64,000 nt of DNA from Mycobacterium syngnathidarum (GCF_001942625.1 NZ_MLCL01000029.1:310001-374000); one strand, 5' to 3'. Counted from the first letter of the stretch, positions 31,152 through 40,941 are shown. Numbers and translations are program-made. Notes: a model not told the origin generated them from the letters alone.

Positions 31152-34100
31152 ATGGCGGACGGCGCGGGCCTGGGTTCTGGCCCGGACAGTACACAGCGAA
31201 CGGGGTGTTCGTACTGTGGCGTCGGATGCGGTATCGAGGTCACTACCAGGGTCGATGACGGTCGCACGGTGATCGCCCGGGTCAGCGGCGACAAGCTGCA
31301 CCCCACCAATTTCGGCCGGTTGTGCACCAAGGGGGCGATGCACGCCGAGATGATGGCCGCCGCCGACGACCGGCTCACGTCGGCTTTGCTGCGGCCGGCC
31401 CGTGGCGATGAGCTGGTACCGACGCCGGTGGACGACGCGGTCGCCGAGGCGGGGCGCCGGCTGCGGGCCATCGTCGACGAGCACGGGCCCGACGCCATTG
31501 CCCTCTATGTCTCGGGCCAGATGACACTGGAGGCGCAGTACCTGGCCACCAAGCTTGCCAAGGGCTTCCTGCGTACCGTCCACATCGAGTCGAATTCACG
31601 GCTGTGCATGGCGAGCGCGGGTACGGGCTTCAAACAGTCGCTCGGATCGGATGGTCCGCCGGGTTCCTACACCGACTTCGACCGGGCCGACCTGTTCTTC
31701 GTCACCGGCGCGAACATGGCCGACTGCCATCCGATTCTGTTCCTGCGCATGGCAGATCGGCTCAAGGCCGGCGCCAAGCTGATCGTGGTGGACCCGCGCC
31801 GGACCGCTACCGCCGAACGTGCCGATCTGTTCCTGCAGATCAAACCGGGCACCGATTTGGCCCTGCTCAACGGCTTGCTGCACCTGTTGGTGGAAAACGG
31901 TGCCATCGACCACGAGTTCATCGCCGAGCACACCGAAGGATGGGACGGACTGCTGGGGCTTCTAGCCGACTACCCGCCGGCCCGGGTCGCCGAGATCACC
32001 GGCATCCCCGAAGCCGACATCCGCACCGCCGCAACGATGATCGCCGAAGCCGGCGAGTGGATGAGCTGCTGGACCATGGGGCTCAACCAGAGCACCCACG
32101 GCACCTGGAACACCAACGCGATCTGCAACCTGCATCTGGCCACGGGCGCGATCTGCCGCCAGGGCAGCGGGCCCATGTCTCTGACCGGTCAGCCCAATGC
32201 GATGGGCGGACGCGAAATGGGTTACATGGGGCCGGGACTGCCCGGTCAGAGGTCGGTCCTCGCCGCTGATGACCGAACCTTCGCCGAGACCCGATGGGGC
32301 GTCGAACCCGGCAGCATCCGCTCCGATGTGGGCCCGGGAACCATCGGCCTGTTCGAGCAGATGGAGCAGGGCCAGATCAAGGCGTGCTGGATCATCTGCA
32401 CCAATCCGGTTGCCAGCGTGGCCAACCGGAAGACTGTGATCAACGGTCTGGAAGCCGCGGAGCTCGTTGTCGTCCAGGACGCGTACCGGTCTACCGCGAC
32501 CAATCACTACGCCGACATCGTGCTGCCCGCGGCGTTGTGGGCGGAAGCCGAAGGCGTCATGGTCAATTCGGAGCGCAACCTGACCTTGCTGTCTCCGTCG
32601 GTCGCCCCGCTCGGGCAGGCGCGGCCCGACTGGCAGCTGATCTGCCAGGTCGCGGCGCAGCTCGGCTTCGCCGAGCACTTCGACTACCAATCCCCGGCCG
32701 AAATATTCGACGAGATCCGCGGATTCGCCAATCCGAAGACCGGATATGACCTGCGTGGCGCCGACTACGACAGGCTGCGTCGAACGCCCCTGCAGTGGCC
32801 GGTCCCGCCCGTCGGTGACCCCGGCGGTGAGGATGATCGTCACCCCATCCGGTACCTCAACGACGGCGTGAGCCAAGACCTGTTCGTCGACGCCGACGGC
32901 CACCGGCCCCGGCTGGCCTTCGCGACGCCGTCGCGGCGGGCCGTCTTTCACGCCCGTCCGCACATGGACGCCGCCGAACTACCCGATGACGACTATCCGA
33001 TGGTGCTCAACACCGGTCGGCTGCAACACCAATGGCACACCATGACCAAGACCGGCAAGGTGGACAAGCTCAACAAGCTCAATCCCACGCCGTTCATCGA
33101 AATCCATCCGCTCGACGCTCTGGAGCTCGACATCGGCGAGGGGCAGCCGGTCGAGTTGACGTCCCGGCGCGGTCGCGCCGTGCTGCCCGCCAAGGTGTCG
33201 GACCGTGTGCGCCCCGGCAACTGCTTCGCGCCGTTCCACTGGAACGACGAACACGGTGAATACCTCACTGTCAACGCCGTGACCAACGACGCGGTCGACC
33301 CGGACGCGCTGCAACCGGAGTTCAAGGTATGCGCGGTGAGCCTGCGTCCCGTCCGCACGGTTGACGGCTCGCCCGCGTTGCACCCGCTCGCAGCCGAGGT
33401 GGGGTTGGGCGCTGTGCCCAAGCCGACCCTCAGCCAAGACGAAAAGATCTACCTGGCAGGTTTTTTCACCGGTCTGCCGGATGAGCCCGTGGGCGTACCG
33501 GTACTCCCGGCCGCAGCGCCGGTCAGTGCCGGGGTGCGCTTGTGGCTGGACGGGGTGCTGGCCGGACGCTACTCGCGGGCCGGCGACGGTGTGCCGGCCC
33601 GGCGGCCGGTACCGGGTGGGCCAATGGTGCTATGGGCCTCGCAGACCGGTACCGCCGAGGAGTTCGCAGCCGGACTGGCGGGTCGCATCGATGGGGCCTC
33701 CTTGGTCAACATGGACGACCTCGCCCTGGCCGACCTGGCTGCCGCACGAGACATCCTCATTGTCACCAGTACGTTCGGCGACGGCGGGCCACCGGACAAC
33801 GGCGCCGACTTCTGGAACCGGCTGCAGGCCCCGGATGCCCCGCAGCTGCACGGGCTGCGGTACGCGGTGCTCGGTATCGGCGACAAGTCCTACGACAACT
33901 TCTGCGGGCACGCCAAATCCCTGGATCAGCGGCTGGCAGATCTGGGTGCCACCAAACTGCTCGACCGCACCGACTGCGAGGCCTACGACGACGAGCCGAT
34001 GCGGCGCTGGGCCGACACGGTCACCACGGCATTCACCGGTGCGGCGCCCGTACCGGCGGTCATCGGCGGCGGTATCCGCACCGTCATCCCCACCGAACCC

Positions 34101-35213
34101 GACGAATTCACCAGGGCCAAACCGATCTTGGCCGCGCTGGCGCGCAATGAACTGTTGACCACACCGACCGCGGCCAAGGAGGTGCGCCAGTTCGGTTTCG
34201 ACGTCTCCGAGTACGAGGTGAGTTATTCGGTCGGTGACTCGCTGGGTGTCTATGCGTGCAACGATCCGGAGGTGGTGGACACCTGGCTGGCGGCCACCGC
34301 GCTCAACCCGGACTCGGTGATCGAGGTCGACGGTGTGGAGCAGTCGCTGCGCGACGCCCTCATCTCGTCGTACGACATCTGCCGGGTGACGCCGGACCTG
34401 TTGCGGTTCGTGGCGGATTCCTGCACCGAGCGCTCCGCGGCCAAGATCCTGCGCAATTCCGGTGGGCGGCGCAGCAACTGGCTGCGCAACCGCAACGGCC
34501 TCGACGTGGTGACGGAGTTCGCGGTGCGGGCCGAGCCCGAGCAGTGGCAAGAGGTTCTCGTCCGGCTGACCCCGCGCAGTTATTCGATTTCGTCAAGCCC
34601 GCTGGTCAGTCCGCACGAGGTTCAGCTCACGGTATCGGTGGTGCGCTACCGAGGGCCGGGCGGCGCGCACCGAGGTGGGGTGTGTTCGACATTCCTGGCC
34701 GACCGGGCCGCGGCGGCGCCGGTATTCCTGCAGCGCTCACCGCATTTCCGCCCGCCCGAGGACGCGGATACCCCGATGATCATGGTCGGGCCGGGCACCG
34801 GCATCGCCCCATTCCGGGGATTCCTTCAGGAGCGTCGCGCATTGGGACACGGTGGCCGGAACTGGTTGTTCTTCGGCGATCAGCACCGCAACGAGAACTT
34901 CTATTATCGCGACGACCTGGAGGACATGGTCAGCGACGGATTTCTGAACCGGCTGGATCTGGCGTTCTCCCGAGATCAGCCCGACCGGGTCTACGTGCAG
35001 CACAAGCTGCTCGACCGTGGAGCCGAGGTGTGGCGCTGGCTGGACGACGGTGCCCACTTCTACGTCTGCGGTGACGCCGGCCGGATGGCCAAGGACGTGG
35101 ACGCCACGCTGTCCACGATCCTGCGGACCCACGGCGGGATGTCCGACGACGCCGTCCGGGACTACAAGCGAGAACTGGTCGCCCAGAAGCGCTACGTGCG
35201 CGACGTGTACTGA
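31152..35213 (+). CDS. nasN: Nitrate reductase-flavodoxin-FNR fusion (NasN-like)
   Basis: A 1353-residue self-contained reductase. Residues 1-735 are a molybdopterin (bis-MGD) oxidoreductase of the NarB/NasA type with an N-terminal [4Fe-4S] site (Cys19, Cys22, Cys26, Cys58), and MGLNQSTHGTW and GQPNAMGGREMGYMGPG in the catalytic part. From about 822 to 960 is a flavodoxin domain (WASQTGTAEEFAAGL). About 1000-1353 is a sulfite-reductase-type FAD/NAD(P)H module (RSYSISSSP near 1141, VGPGTGIAPFRGF near 1210, VCGDAGRMAKDVD). Electrons would flow NAD(P)H-FAD-FMN-FeS-Mo to nitrate in the cytoplasm. M. smegmatis has a NasN assimilatory nitrate reductase in the same neighbourhood, from memory. Sulfoxide or formate use is less likely. 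Confidence 0.85.
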   Translation: MADGAGLGSGPDSTQRTGCSYCGVGCGIEVTTRVDDGRTVIARVSGDKLHPTNFGRLCTKGAMHAEMMAAADDRLTSALLRPARGDELVPTPVDDAVAEAGRRLRAIVDEHGPDAIALYVSGQMTLEAQYLATKLAKGFLRTVHIESNSRLCMASAGTGFKQSLGSDGPPGSYTDFDRADLFFVTGANMADCHPILFLRMADRLKAGAKLIVVDPRRTATAERADLFLQIKPGTDLALLNGLLHLLVENGAIDHEFIAEHTEGWDGLLGLLADYPPARVAEITGIPEADIRTAATMIAEAGEWMSCWTMGLNQSTHGTWNTNAICNLHLATGAICRQGSGPMSLTGQPNAMGGREMGYMGPGLPGQRSVLAADDRTFAETRWGVEPGSIRSDVGPGTIGLFEQMEQGQIKACWIICTNPVASVANRKTVINGLEAAELVVVQDAYRSTATNHYADIVLPAALWAEAEGVMVNSERNLTLLSPSVAPLGQARPDWQLICQVAAQLGFAEHFDYQSPAEIFDEIRGFANPKTGYDLRGADYDRLRRTPLQWPVPPVGDPGGEDDRHPIRYLNDGVSQDLFVDADGHRPRLAFATPSRRAVFHARPHMDAAELPDDDYPMVLNTGRLQHQWHTMTKTGKVDKLNKLNPTPFIEIHPLDALELDIGEGQPVELTSRRGRAVLPAKVSDRVRPGNCFAPFHWNDEHGEYLTVNAVTNDAVDPDALQPEFKVCAVSLRPVRTVDGSPALHPLAAEVGLGAVPKPTLSQDEKIYLAGFFTGLPDEPVGVPVLPAAAPVSAGVRLWLDGVLAGRYSRAGDGVPARRPVPGGPMVLWASQTGTAEEFAAGLAGRIDGASLVNMDDLALADLAAARDILIVTSTFGDGGPPDNGADFWNRLQAPDAPQLHGLRYAVLGIGDKSYDNFCGHAKSLDQRLADLGATKLLDRTDCEAYDDEPMRRWADTVTTAFTGAAPVPAVIGGGIRTVIPTEPDEFTRAKPILAALARNELLTTPTAAKEVRQFGFDVSEYEVSYSVGDSLGVYACNDPEVVDTWLAATALNPDSVIEVDGVEQSLRDALISSYDICRVTPDLLRFVADSCTERSAAKILRNSGGRRSNWLRNRNGLDVVTEFAVRAEPEQWQEVLVRLTPRSYSISSSPLVSPHEVQLTVSVVRYRGPGGAHRGGVCSTFLADRAAAAPVFLQRSPHFRPPEDADTPMIMVGPGTGIAPFRGFLQERRALGHGGRNWLFFGDQHRNENFYYRDDLEDMVSDGFLNRLDLAFSRDQPDRVYVQHKLLDRGAEVWRWLDDGAHFYVCGDAGRMAKDVDATLSTILRTHGGMSDDAVRDYKRELVAQKRYVRDVY

Positions 35214-35226
35214 GCTCCCGGTGGAT

Positions 35227-37827
35227 TCACCGAGCCAGGTCGTTCCACACGATCTTGGCCAGCTCATCTCGGTCAGCCACGCCGAGCTTGATGCAGGCAC
35301 GGTAGATGTGGCCCTCCACCGTGCGGACCGAGACCGTCAGCCGTTCGGCGATGTCGCGGTTCGACAATCCCTGGGCAACGAGGCCGGCCACTTCGCGTTC
35401 GCGTCCGGTCACCGGTAGCGGGCGAGCGGCCGACCGGATGGCCGGGGTGGCCGCACCGCCACACTTGGATGCCAATTGCAGTGCGTGCGCGGCGGATTCG
35501 GTGCTGTTGCGGCGGTGTCCGGCTTTGTCGTGCAGGGGCACCGCCTGGGCGGCGGAGTCGGCAGCCGACAACAGCAACCCGGCTTCCTCGAACGCGGCGG
35601 ACACTTTGTCCAGCTCGTTCGCGTCGGCCGCGGCCACCGCGGCGGCATGCCGCGCGTACAGAGCGGGCAGCGGCCCTGCCACACGGTCGACCAGATCCTG
35701 CAGCCGGCGGGTCACACTGCGGTCACCGAAGCGGGCCGCGCTGTGCAGCGCCTCGGCCTCGACCGCATATTGGCCCGAAGAGTGTGCCGCATCGGCGGCG
35801 GCGCGGGCCAAATCGATCGCCGAGCGATGCCCGCCTTTGGCTGCAGCCAGCCAGGCCTTGGCGACCATTCGGAGGGGTTCGTGGAGCGCCATGAACTCGC
35901 CCGAGTGTTCCTTGGCGTCCTCGAGTACCCGTTCGGCGTCGGCGGGATTGCCCACCGCCGCGTAGGCGCGCGCCAGCAGCAGCCGGCCGGGCAGTTGCCA
36001 GGGCAGGGAGCTTTCCGCGTTGAGCGCGGCCAGGGCCTGCTCGATCGACCGGATGGCGTCTTGGAACCGGCCGCTGTGGGTGGCGGCCACGCCGTCCATG
36101 ATCCTGGCGATGGCCCAGCCGGCGAACTGGCCGGCCGACGAGAACTCGGCGTATTCGGCGGCGCGCTGCTGAGCCAGTTCGAGCTGACCGGTGTAGGCCA
36201 GAGCCAGCACCTCGCCGTAGAACACCATGATCCGGATCATTCCGTCGGTGGTCTTGCGCTCGGCCCGGCACCGGGACGCGATCGACAGGAAGTCGTTGCC
36301 GCGGCCCACGAGCGGCATCGACAGTCCGGCGGCGAACGCCGCGAAATCCACCGACTGCCGCGGAGCCTCGGGGTTGGCGAGCACCCGCTCGGCGATCTCC
36401 AGGCCTTCGGCAATCTTGTTCTGGTGCACCGCCATGCCGGCACCTGTCGCATCGACGACCAGCCTGAGGATGGGATGGGTTACCCGCTCTTGCAGGAGGG
36501 CGAGCACCTGATTGGCGCGCGTCACATCGCCCTGGGACCAGAACAGGTTGGACACCCGGGGAATGCCCCACTGCACGAGCTCCATCTCGTTGAGGTCGGC
36601 GGGTGCGAACTGCTCGAGGATGCTGTCAGCCTGGGCCGGATGCCCCTGCCACAACAACGCGCGTGACAGTAGCGCGGCCGCGCTGAGTCCGCCGCCGTGA
36701 TCGAAGGCCGCGCGGGCCAGCTTCTCTCCGAGCGGCAGGTTGGACAGGAACACTGCGTCCTTTGCGGCGGTGATCAGCAGTTCGATGTCGGTGCCCTGGT
36801 CGCTCTCGATAGCCAACTCGGCCAACTTGATTCGGCTGGCGGGTGAGTCGAGGTTGCGCTCGTGCAGAATCTTGGCGATCCGGCCGCGCAGCTTGCGGGC
36901 CGACGCGGTGCCGACCCGACGGCGCACCGCCTCGCCGAACAGCGGATGGCTGAAGCGGACGTTGATCTGACCGTCGTCGGCGACGATCCGGATCAGGCCG
37001 CGCATCTCGGCGCCGTCCACCGCCTCCTCGCCGGCCAGTTCGGCCAGCGCATCGATATCGAGTGGCTCGCAGAGCGACAGGAGCTTCAGTGCGTGCAAGA
37101 CGTCCTCGCCGGCGTGCGCCAGCCGTTCGTCGAGCAATTCGATCAGCCCGGAGGGTATGACGGTGGGGCCGCGAAACTGCCAGACCCCGTTGACCTTCGT
37201 CAGCGTGCCGGCGTCGACGGCGCCTTCGACCATGTTGCGCAGGAACAGGGGATTGCCACCGGAGGTCTGCCACATCACGTCGGCGCTGAGGCCCTCCAGC
37301 GTTCCACCCAGAACGGTTTCGATGAGCGCGATGCTCTGTTGTTTGGTGAACGGGTTGAGCTCGAAGCGCTCTAGATAGCCGTCTTTCCACAGCGAGGTGA
37401 CGGCATCGGGAACCGGTTCGCCGCTGCGCACGGTGGCCACCACGTGGCCCGAGCGCTCGACGGCGATTTGGTGCAGCAGTGTCGCCGAGAGTTGGTCCAG
37501 CAAATGGGCGTCGTCGATCCCGACAATGGTGTCGCCGTCGGCCACAAGTGATTCACGGGCCGACCCGATGAGGGCGATGGGATCGCGTGATCCCGACGAC
37601 GACACCCAGTGGGCGAACGCGCCGAGGGGGATGCTGCGCGACGACTCGGTGCACGCGGTCCAGTGCACCTTCCGGCTCAACGATGCGGTCACCGTGCGCG
37701 CCAGGGTGGTCTTGCCGACTCCGGCCGCTCCGACGAGGACCACTCCGCAGCTGTCCGTCCCGCTGAGGGCGGCCCGTATGGCCTCGTGCTCGGCGGGCCG
37801 GTCCAAGAGCTGCCACTGACCAGGCAT
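35227..37827 (-). CDS. LAL-type LuxR-family ATPase regulator
   Basis: An 866-residue large ATP-binding LuxR regulator (MalT-like architecture). The N-terminal AAA/NACHT-like ATPase has Walker A GAAGVGKTT (Lys39) and Walker B-like TIVGIDDAHLL. A long helical, TPR-like middle region follows, with low motif content. The C-terminal LuxR helix-turn-helix is LPVTGREREVAGLVAQGLSNRDIAERLTVSVRTVEGHIY. ATG 37827 was chosen because a TAGACT -10 element sits 8 nt upstream, fitting a leaderless mRNA; earlier in-frame starts (37848, 37932) exist. It lies downstream of the alpha-dioxygenase/catalase-like pair on the same strand, 121 bp from the latter, and could regulate it. Confidence 0.88.
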   Translation of the reverse strand: MPGQWQLLDRPAEHEAIRAALSGTDSCGVVLVGAAGVGKTTLARTVTASLSRKVHWTACTESSRSIPLGAFAHWVSSSGSRDPIALIGSARESLVADGDTIVGIDDAHLLDQLSATLLHQIAVERSGHVVATVRSGEPVPDAVTSLWKDGYLERFELNPFTKQQSIALIETVLGGTLEGLSADVMWQTSGGNPLFLRNMVEGAVDAGTLTKVNGVWQFRGPTVIPSGLIELLDERLAHAGEDVLHALKLLSLCEPLDIDALAELAGEEAVDGAEMRGLIRIVADDGQINVRFSHPLFGEAVRRRVGTASARKLRGRIAKILHERNLDSPASRIKLAELAIESDQGTDIELLITAAKDAVFLSNLPLGEKLARAAFDHGGGLSAAALLSRALLWQGHPAQADSILEQFAPADLNEMELVQWGIPRVSNLFWSQGDVTRANQVLALLQERVTHPILRLVVDATGAGMAVHQNKIAEGLEIAERVLANPEAPRQSVDFAAFAAGLSMPLVGRGNDFLSIASRCRAERKTTDGMIRIMVFYGEVLALAYTGQLELAQQRAAEYAEFSSAGQFAGWAIARIMDGVAATHSGRFQDAIRSIEQALAALNAESSLPWQLPGRLLLARAYAAVGNPADAERVLEDAKEHSGEFMALHEPLRMVAKAWLAAAKGGHRSAIDLARAAADAAHSSGQYAVEAEALHSAARFGDRSVTRRLQDLVDRVAGPLPALYARHAAAVAAADANELDKVSAAFEEAGLLLSAADSAAQAVPLHDKAGHRRNSTESAAHALQLASKCGGAATPAIRSAARPLPVTGREREVAGLVAQGLSNRDIAERLTVSVRTVEGHIYRACIKLGVADRDELAKIVWNDLAR

Positions 37828-37835
37828 GAACCCTG

Positions 37836-37841
37836 AGTCTA
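37836..37841 (-). promoter_or_regulatory. -10 hexamer of a leaderless promoter
   Basis: On the minus strand this reads TAGACT and ends 8 nt before ATG 37827 of the LAL regulator. No ribosome site is present, which supports a leaderless transcript. Confidence 0.5.
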
Positions 37842-37948
37842 GGGGCATGGGGCCGCCAACGCTGCCGAACAGGGGGTCAACGGAGCGGCGTTTGTCGGCG
37901 GTGGCAGTGAATGTTCTTCCCATTGCAAGCAATTCCTGTTCGCCGGCG

Positions 37949-39076
37949 TCAATCCGGAAGCTCGGAGATGTCGGCAGGCTCGTGCCGCTCGATGTGGTTC
38001 ATCTGATGCCGGAAGTCGCTCGACGCCTCGTACACCTTGAGCTTCAGCCGGTTGATGGATCCCAACGGCCGGTGGGCCTCCAGGCCGCGCCATGAGTTGA
38101 ACGACAACACGTCGTCGCCGTACGCGCGGCGCAGTGCGCTGTACGGATTCTGGCGGGGAAAAACGACTTTGGCGACCGGCAGGTACGGGGATTTCCAGGG
38201 TTTCGTGGCATCCTCGATGGGCATCTCCTCCTCATCCAGGCACAGCTGCACGCTGAATGTGTATTCCGCGGAGTGCTTTTCGAAGAACTCCATGATCAGA
38301 TCGCGGTGCTCGTCCTGTCCAGGGTTTCGCGGAAGGGTCTGCTCGGCAAGGGCTTTCGCCTCGGGTGAGGTGGGTTCGTATTTGAATCGGGCCACATGGT
38401 CGCCATAGCGAATCGGGGCGGAGGAGAAGAACGTCTCGCCCAGGATCGGGCGGTTGGGGGCGACGAACACGGCCAGATTCGGCGGTATCGGCAGGCCGAT
38501 TTTCTTGAGCGCGCCGAGCAGCTCGCTGCCTGCCCACAGCGCGCCGTCGGACAACCGGGCCAGTAGGGTGGCGCTCAGCATGCCCAGGGTGCGGTACGCG
38601 TGGGCGTCGGCGAACAGGAATTCCTCGTGGGTGACCAGGACGAAGTCCTGCGTCACGTTGGATTCGTCGCCAGGGTCCTTCATGGCCCGCGCCCCGTGCA
38701 CGCCGATGGCCTTGATGCCGAGCCCGCGCACGCCGCGGTTCCGGTCGCTGCGCAGTACCCCCGAGGTGGTCGAGATGCGGGCGATCACCGGGTAGCTGCG
38801 TGCTTGCGCGAACATCCCTTGGGAGAGCGCTTCGGGCAGGTCCGGGTTGACGATGAGGTCGCCGCGCAGGATGGCATGGCTCTTGGCGTGGGCGTCACGC
38901 AGGCCGTGCTTGAACTTCTTGTAGGCGCGTTCGTTGTTCTTGCGAAGTGCCTTGACGATCTTTTCGATGTCTTTGGCTTCGCCTGCCTTCGGTCGCTCGA
39001 GGTCGTCGCGGTAGCGGACCGGGTTGAGGGTTTCGGCGATGCGACGGACGTCGGCGGAGGTCATGGCTGCGGTCAT
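37949..39076 (-). CDS. Catalase-family heme protein, atypical
   Basis: A 375-residue protein related to catalases but much shorter than monofunctional catalases (about 480-700). The distal-region blocks are DAHAKSHAILRGDL, with His at the expected place, and ARISTTSGVLRSDRNRGVRGLGIKA. The later GLEAHRPLGSINRLKLKVYEASSDFRHQMN probably holds the proximal Tyr (VYEAS), but the usual RxxxYxDT motif is not intact. This pattern resembles the minicatalase/allene-oxide-synthase-like branch, which acts on fatty acid hydroperoxides. It sits 17 bp downstream of the alpha-dioxygenase gene with an AAAGG ribosome site, clearly one operon, so 2-hydroperoxy fatty acids or H2O2 are likely substrates. Activity is inferred. 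Confidence 0.75.
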   Translation of the reverse strand: MTAAMTSADVRRIAETLNPVRYRDDLERPKAGEAKDIEKIVKALRKNNERAYKKFKHGLRDAHAKSHAILRGDLIVNPDLPEALSQGMFAQARSYPVIARISTTSGVLRSDRNRGVRGLGIKAIGVHGARAMKDPGDESNVTQDFVLVTHEEFLFADAHAYRTLGMLSATLLARLSDGALWAGSELLGALKKIGLPIPPNLAVFVAPNRPILGETFFSSAPIRYGDHVARFKYEPTSPEAKALAEQTLPRNPGQDEHRDLIMEFFEKHSAEYTFSVQLCLDEEEMPIEDATKPWKSPYLPVAKVVFPRQNPYSALRRAYGDDVLSFNSWRGLEAHRPLGSINRLKLKVYEASSDFRHQMNHIERHEPADISELPD

Positions 39077-39093
39077 ACGGATGCCTTTCTGAT

Positions 39094-40941
39094 TCAGCGG
39101 GGTGCGGCGACTTTCCAGGGGGCGAAGGGGTTGGCCACGCCGGTCAGGGCCGGGGACAGTTCGGGAAAGTGGCGCAACAACACCGAGCGCATGTCGTTGT
39201 CCCGCACCCAGGCCATTCCGGCGACGGTGTACGTCTCTTCACGGAAATCGGTGGTGAAAAAGCGGTCGCTCTCCAGCCGGCGGGTGGCCATCAAGATGAA
39301 GACGCGGAATGCGGTGTCACTGAAGCCGAAACCGGGAGGTTTGGGTTCGGCGTACAGGCCGATCATCAGGTCGACGAGGTCCACGTCGTCGTCGTAGACC
39401 TCGCGAAGCTCGGCCGCCAGCGCCGTCTCACCGGTCAGCTCTTCGAACGTCTTGACCGGCTTGAGCCGGAACAGCTCCCGGAACTGGTTGTAGCGCGGCA
39501 CACCTCGCTCCCGGGCTCGGATCAGATCGATCGTCGCGAGGTCCAGCAGGGTGCCGTCGACCCGGTGCAGGTGCTGCAGATGCCGCGGGAAGTTGTGTAG
39601 CGACAACGCTCCGGGGTGGGCCCGGCCGAAGGAGTAGAAGAGGTCCGCCATGGGGCTCTCCGCCAGCCGGGCGCGCACATTGGTCACCGTCAGCTCGGGC
39701 AGCTCGTGCTGTGCGGTGACGCGGTCGTCGGCCAGCGAGCGGAAGGTGAACTCGTCGGGGATCAGCGGGTGCATGCGGTACACCGCAACGAACTCCTCGG
39801 TCAACGAATACGGCACGCCGTGGTGTGTGGTCGGGGAGCCGGGGATGCCGTGGAGCAGGGGGCTGGTGCTGATCCGGCCGAAGCGCTGCCGAAACCGGGG
39901 ACCCAACCGCTCACCGAGGAGCCCGAACCAATTGACGCGCATGGCGGTCACCGTCGTCGGGTGCGCTATGATCGCCGGCGTCCAGTCCACGGTGTGGATC
40001 TTGGCCATCAGCGCGGAATTTACGAGGCGGGCCTTGTCATACAGCTGCTGGCCGGTCAGGTAGGGATATTTCCGGGCCAGGTGGTCGCAGATGGCGTTGT
40101 GCTCGCGCATGAACAGCGAGTGCAGCAGGGCCAGGCCCACCCAGAAGCTCCCCGCCGTACCGGTGAGGTCTGCGGTGGCCTCGACCTCGGGTGGCGGTAG
40201 GCCGGACTCGTCGATGCGTAGCTTGCCGCCGTCGGGCGCGCGCAGGGCGCAGGCGAATGCCGGTGTGGTCCCGTAGATCTGGGAGGCGTCCCACCAGTGC
40301 GACTCCTGGGTGACGAAGGTGGGAGGCCCGACTGGACTGGGGTGTGGATCGGGTGGGGTGCGCTCGACCCGCATGGGCCGCTCAGGCCACGGATCGTCGT
40401 CGAGCAGGGGCACCACCCAGGGCTGCGTGGGAACCGAACCGTGGGCGAACCAGTCGTGCACCTCGAACTGAATCCACGCCGCGGCCAGCAGATTCAGCGT
40501 GGTCGCCGGCTGGAAGCTGTCGCGGGTCAACAGCGCGCGGCTGATCAACCGCGGATTGGGATCGAGCAGCTGCTGGGCGGATTCGGGATACGAATGTTCG
40601 GGTGGCACGTTGCGGCCGAACCGGCAACCCACCGCACCCATCCTTGGCTCGCTCAGGTCGTTGTAGGAACCGTCACGCGTGCGGGCGCCCAGATAGTTGC
40701 CGATACCGACCGGCCCGGTCGGGGGGACCGGGGCAGGTTCGGCGGCATACAGATTCGACGTCCGTAGCTGGTGTCGGAGTCCGACGAGCACGGCCAGGCC
40801 GATGACCTTGGGCAGGCGTGGCCAGCCCACTGACTGGTCGACGTACTGAGCGACCCGGACCGCAACGTCGACCGTCACCGACCGGGCCCGAGACCAGACC
40901 GTGGCGATGAACGCTGGAGCCTGTCTCGCCGTGGTCACCAT
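39094..40941 (-). CDS. Fatty acid alpha-dioxygenase (heme peroxidase superfamily)
   Basis: A 615-residue protein of the animal heme peroxidase/cyclooxygenase superfamily that closely resembles plant alpha-dioxygenases. These insert O2 at C2 of fatty acids, giving 2-hydroperoxides that decay to Cn-1 aldehydes. From ATG 40941 (ribosome site GGAGGG) the distal His is His162 in FEVHDWFAHG, the catalytic Tyr is Tyr388 and the proximal His is His391 in VYRMHPLIPDE. These fall at nearly the same numbers as plant His163, Tyr386 and His389, from memory. Other shared blocks are AKIHTVDWTPAI (substrate carboxylate His/Thr), NWFGLLGERLG, HGVPYSLTEEFVAVYRMH, RERGVPRYNQFRE and ATRRLESDRFFTTDF. A hydrophobic stretch (KVIGLAVLVGL) near the N-terminus may aid membrane association. 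Confidence 0.85.
   Translation of the reverse strand: MVTTARQAPAFIATVWSRARSVTVDVAVRVAQYVDQSVGWPRLPKVIGLAVLVGLRHQLRTSNLYAAEPAPVPPTGPVGIGNYLGARTRDGSYNDLSEPRMGAVGCRFGRNVPPEHSYPESAQQLLDPNPRLISRALLTRDSFQPATTLNLLAAAWIQFEVHDWFAHGSVPTQPWVVPLLDDDPWPERPMRVERTPPDPHPSPVGPPTFVTQESHWWDASQIYGTTPAFACALRAPDGGKLRIDESGLPPPEVEATADLTGTAGSFWVGLALLHSLFMREHNAICDHLARKYPYLTGQQLYDKARLVNSALMAKIHTVDWTPAIIAHPTTVTAMRVNWFGLLGERLGPRFRQRFGRISTSPLLHGIPGSPTTHHGVPYSLTEEFVAVYRMHPLIPDEFTFRSLADDRVTAQHELPELTVTNVRARLAESPMADLFYSFGRAHPGALSLHNFPRHLQHLHRVDGTLLDLATIDLIRARERGVPRYNQFRELFRLKPVKTFEELTGETALAAELREVYDDDVDLVDLMIGLYAEPKPPGFGFSDTAFRVFILMATRRLESDRFFTTDFREETYTVAGMAWVRDNDMRSVLLRHFPELSPALTGVANPFAPWKVAAPR

Noticed and set aside
35476..36666. 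396-codon plus-strand frame opposite the LAL regulator
   Set aside because: Antisense shadow of a helical Ala-rich region; no start signal or motif.
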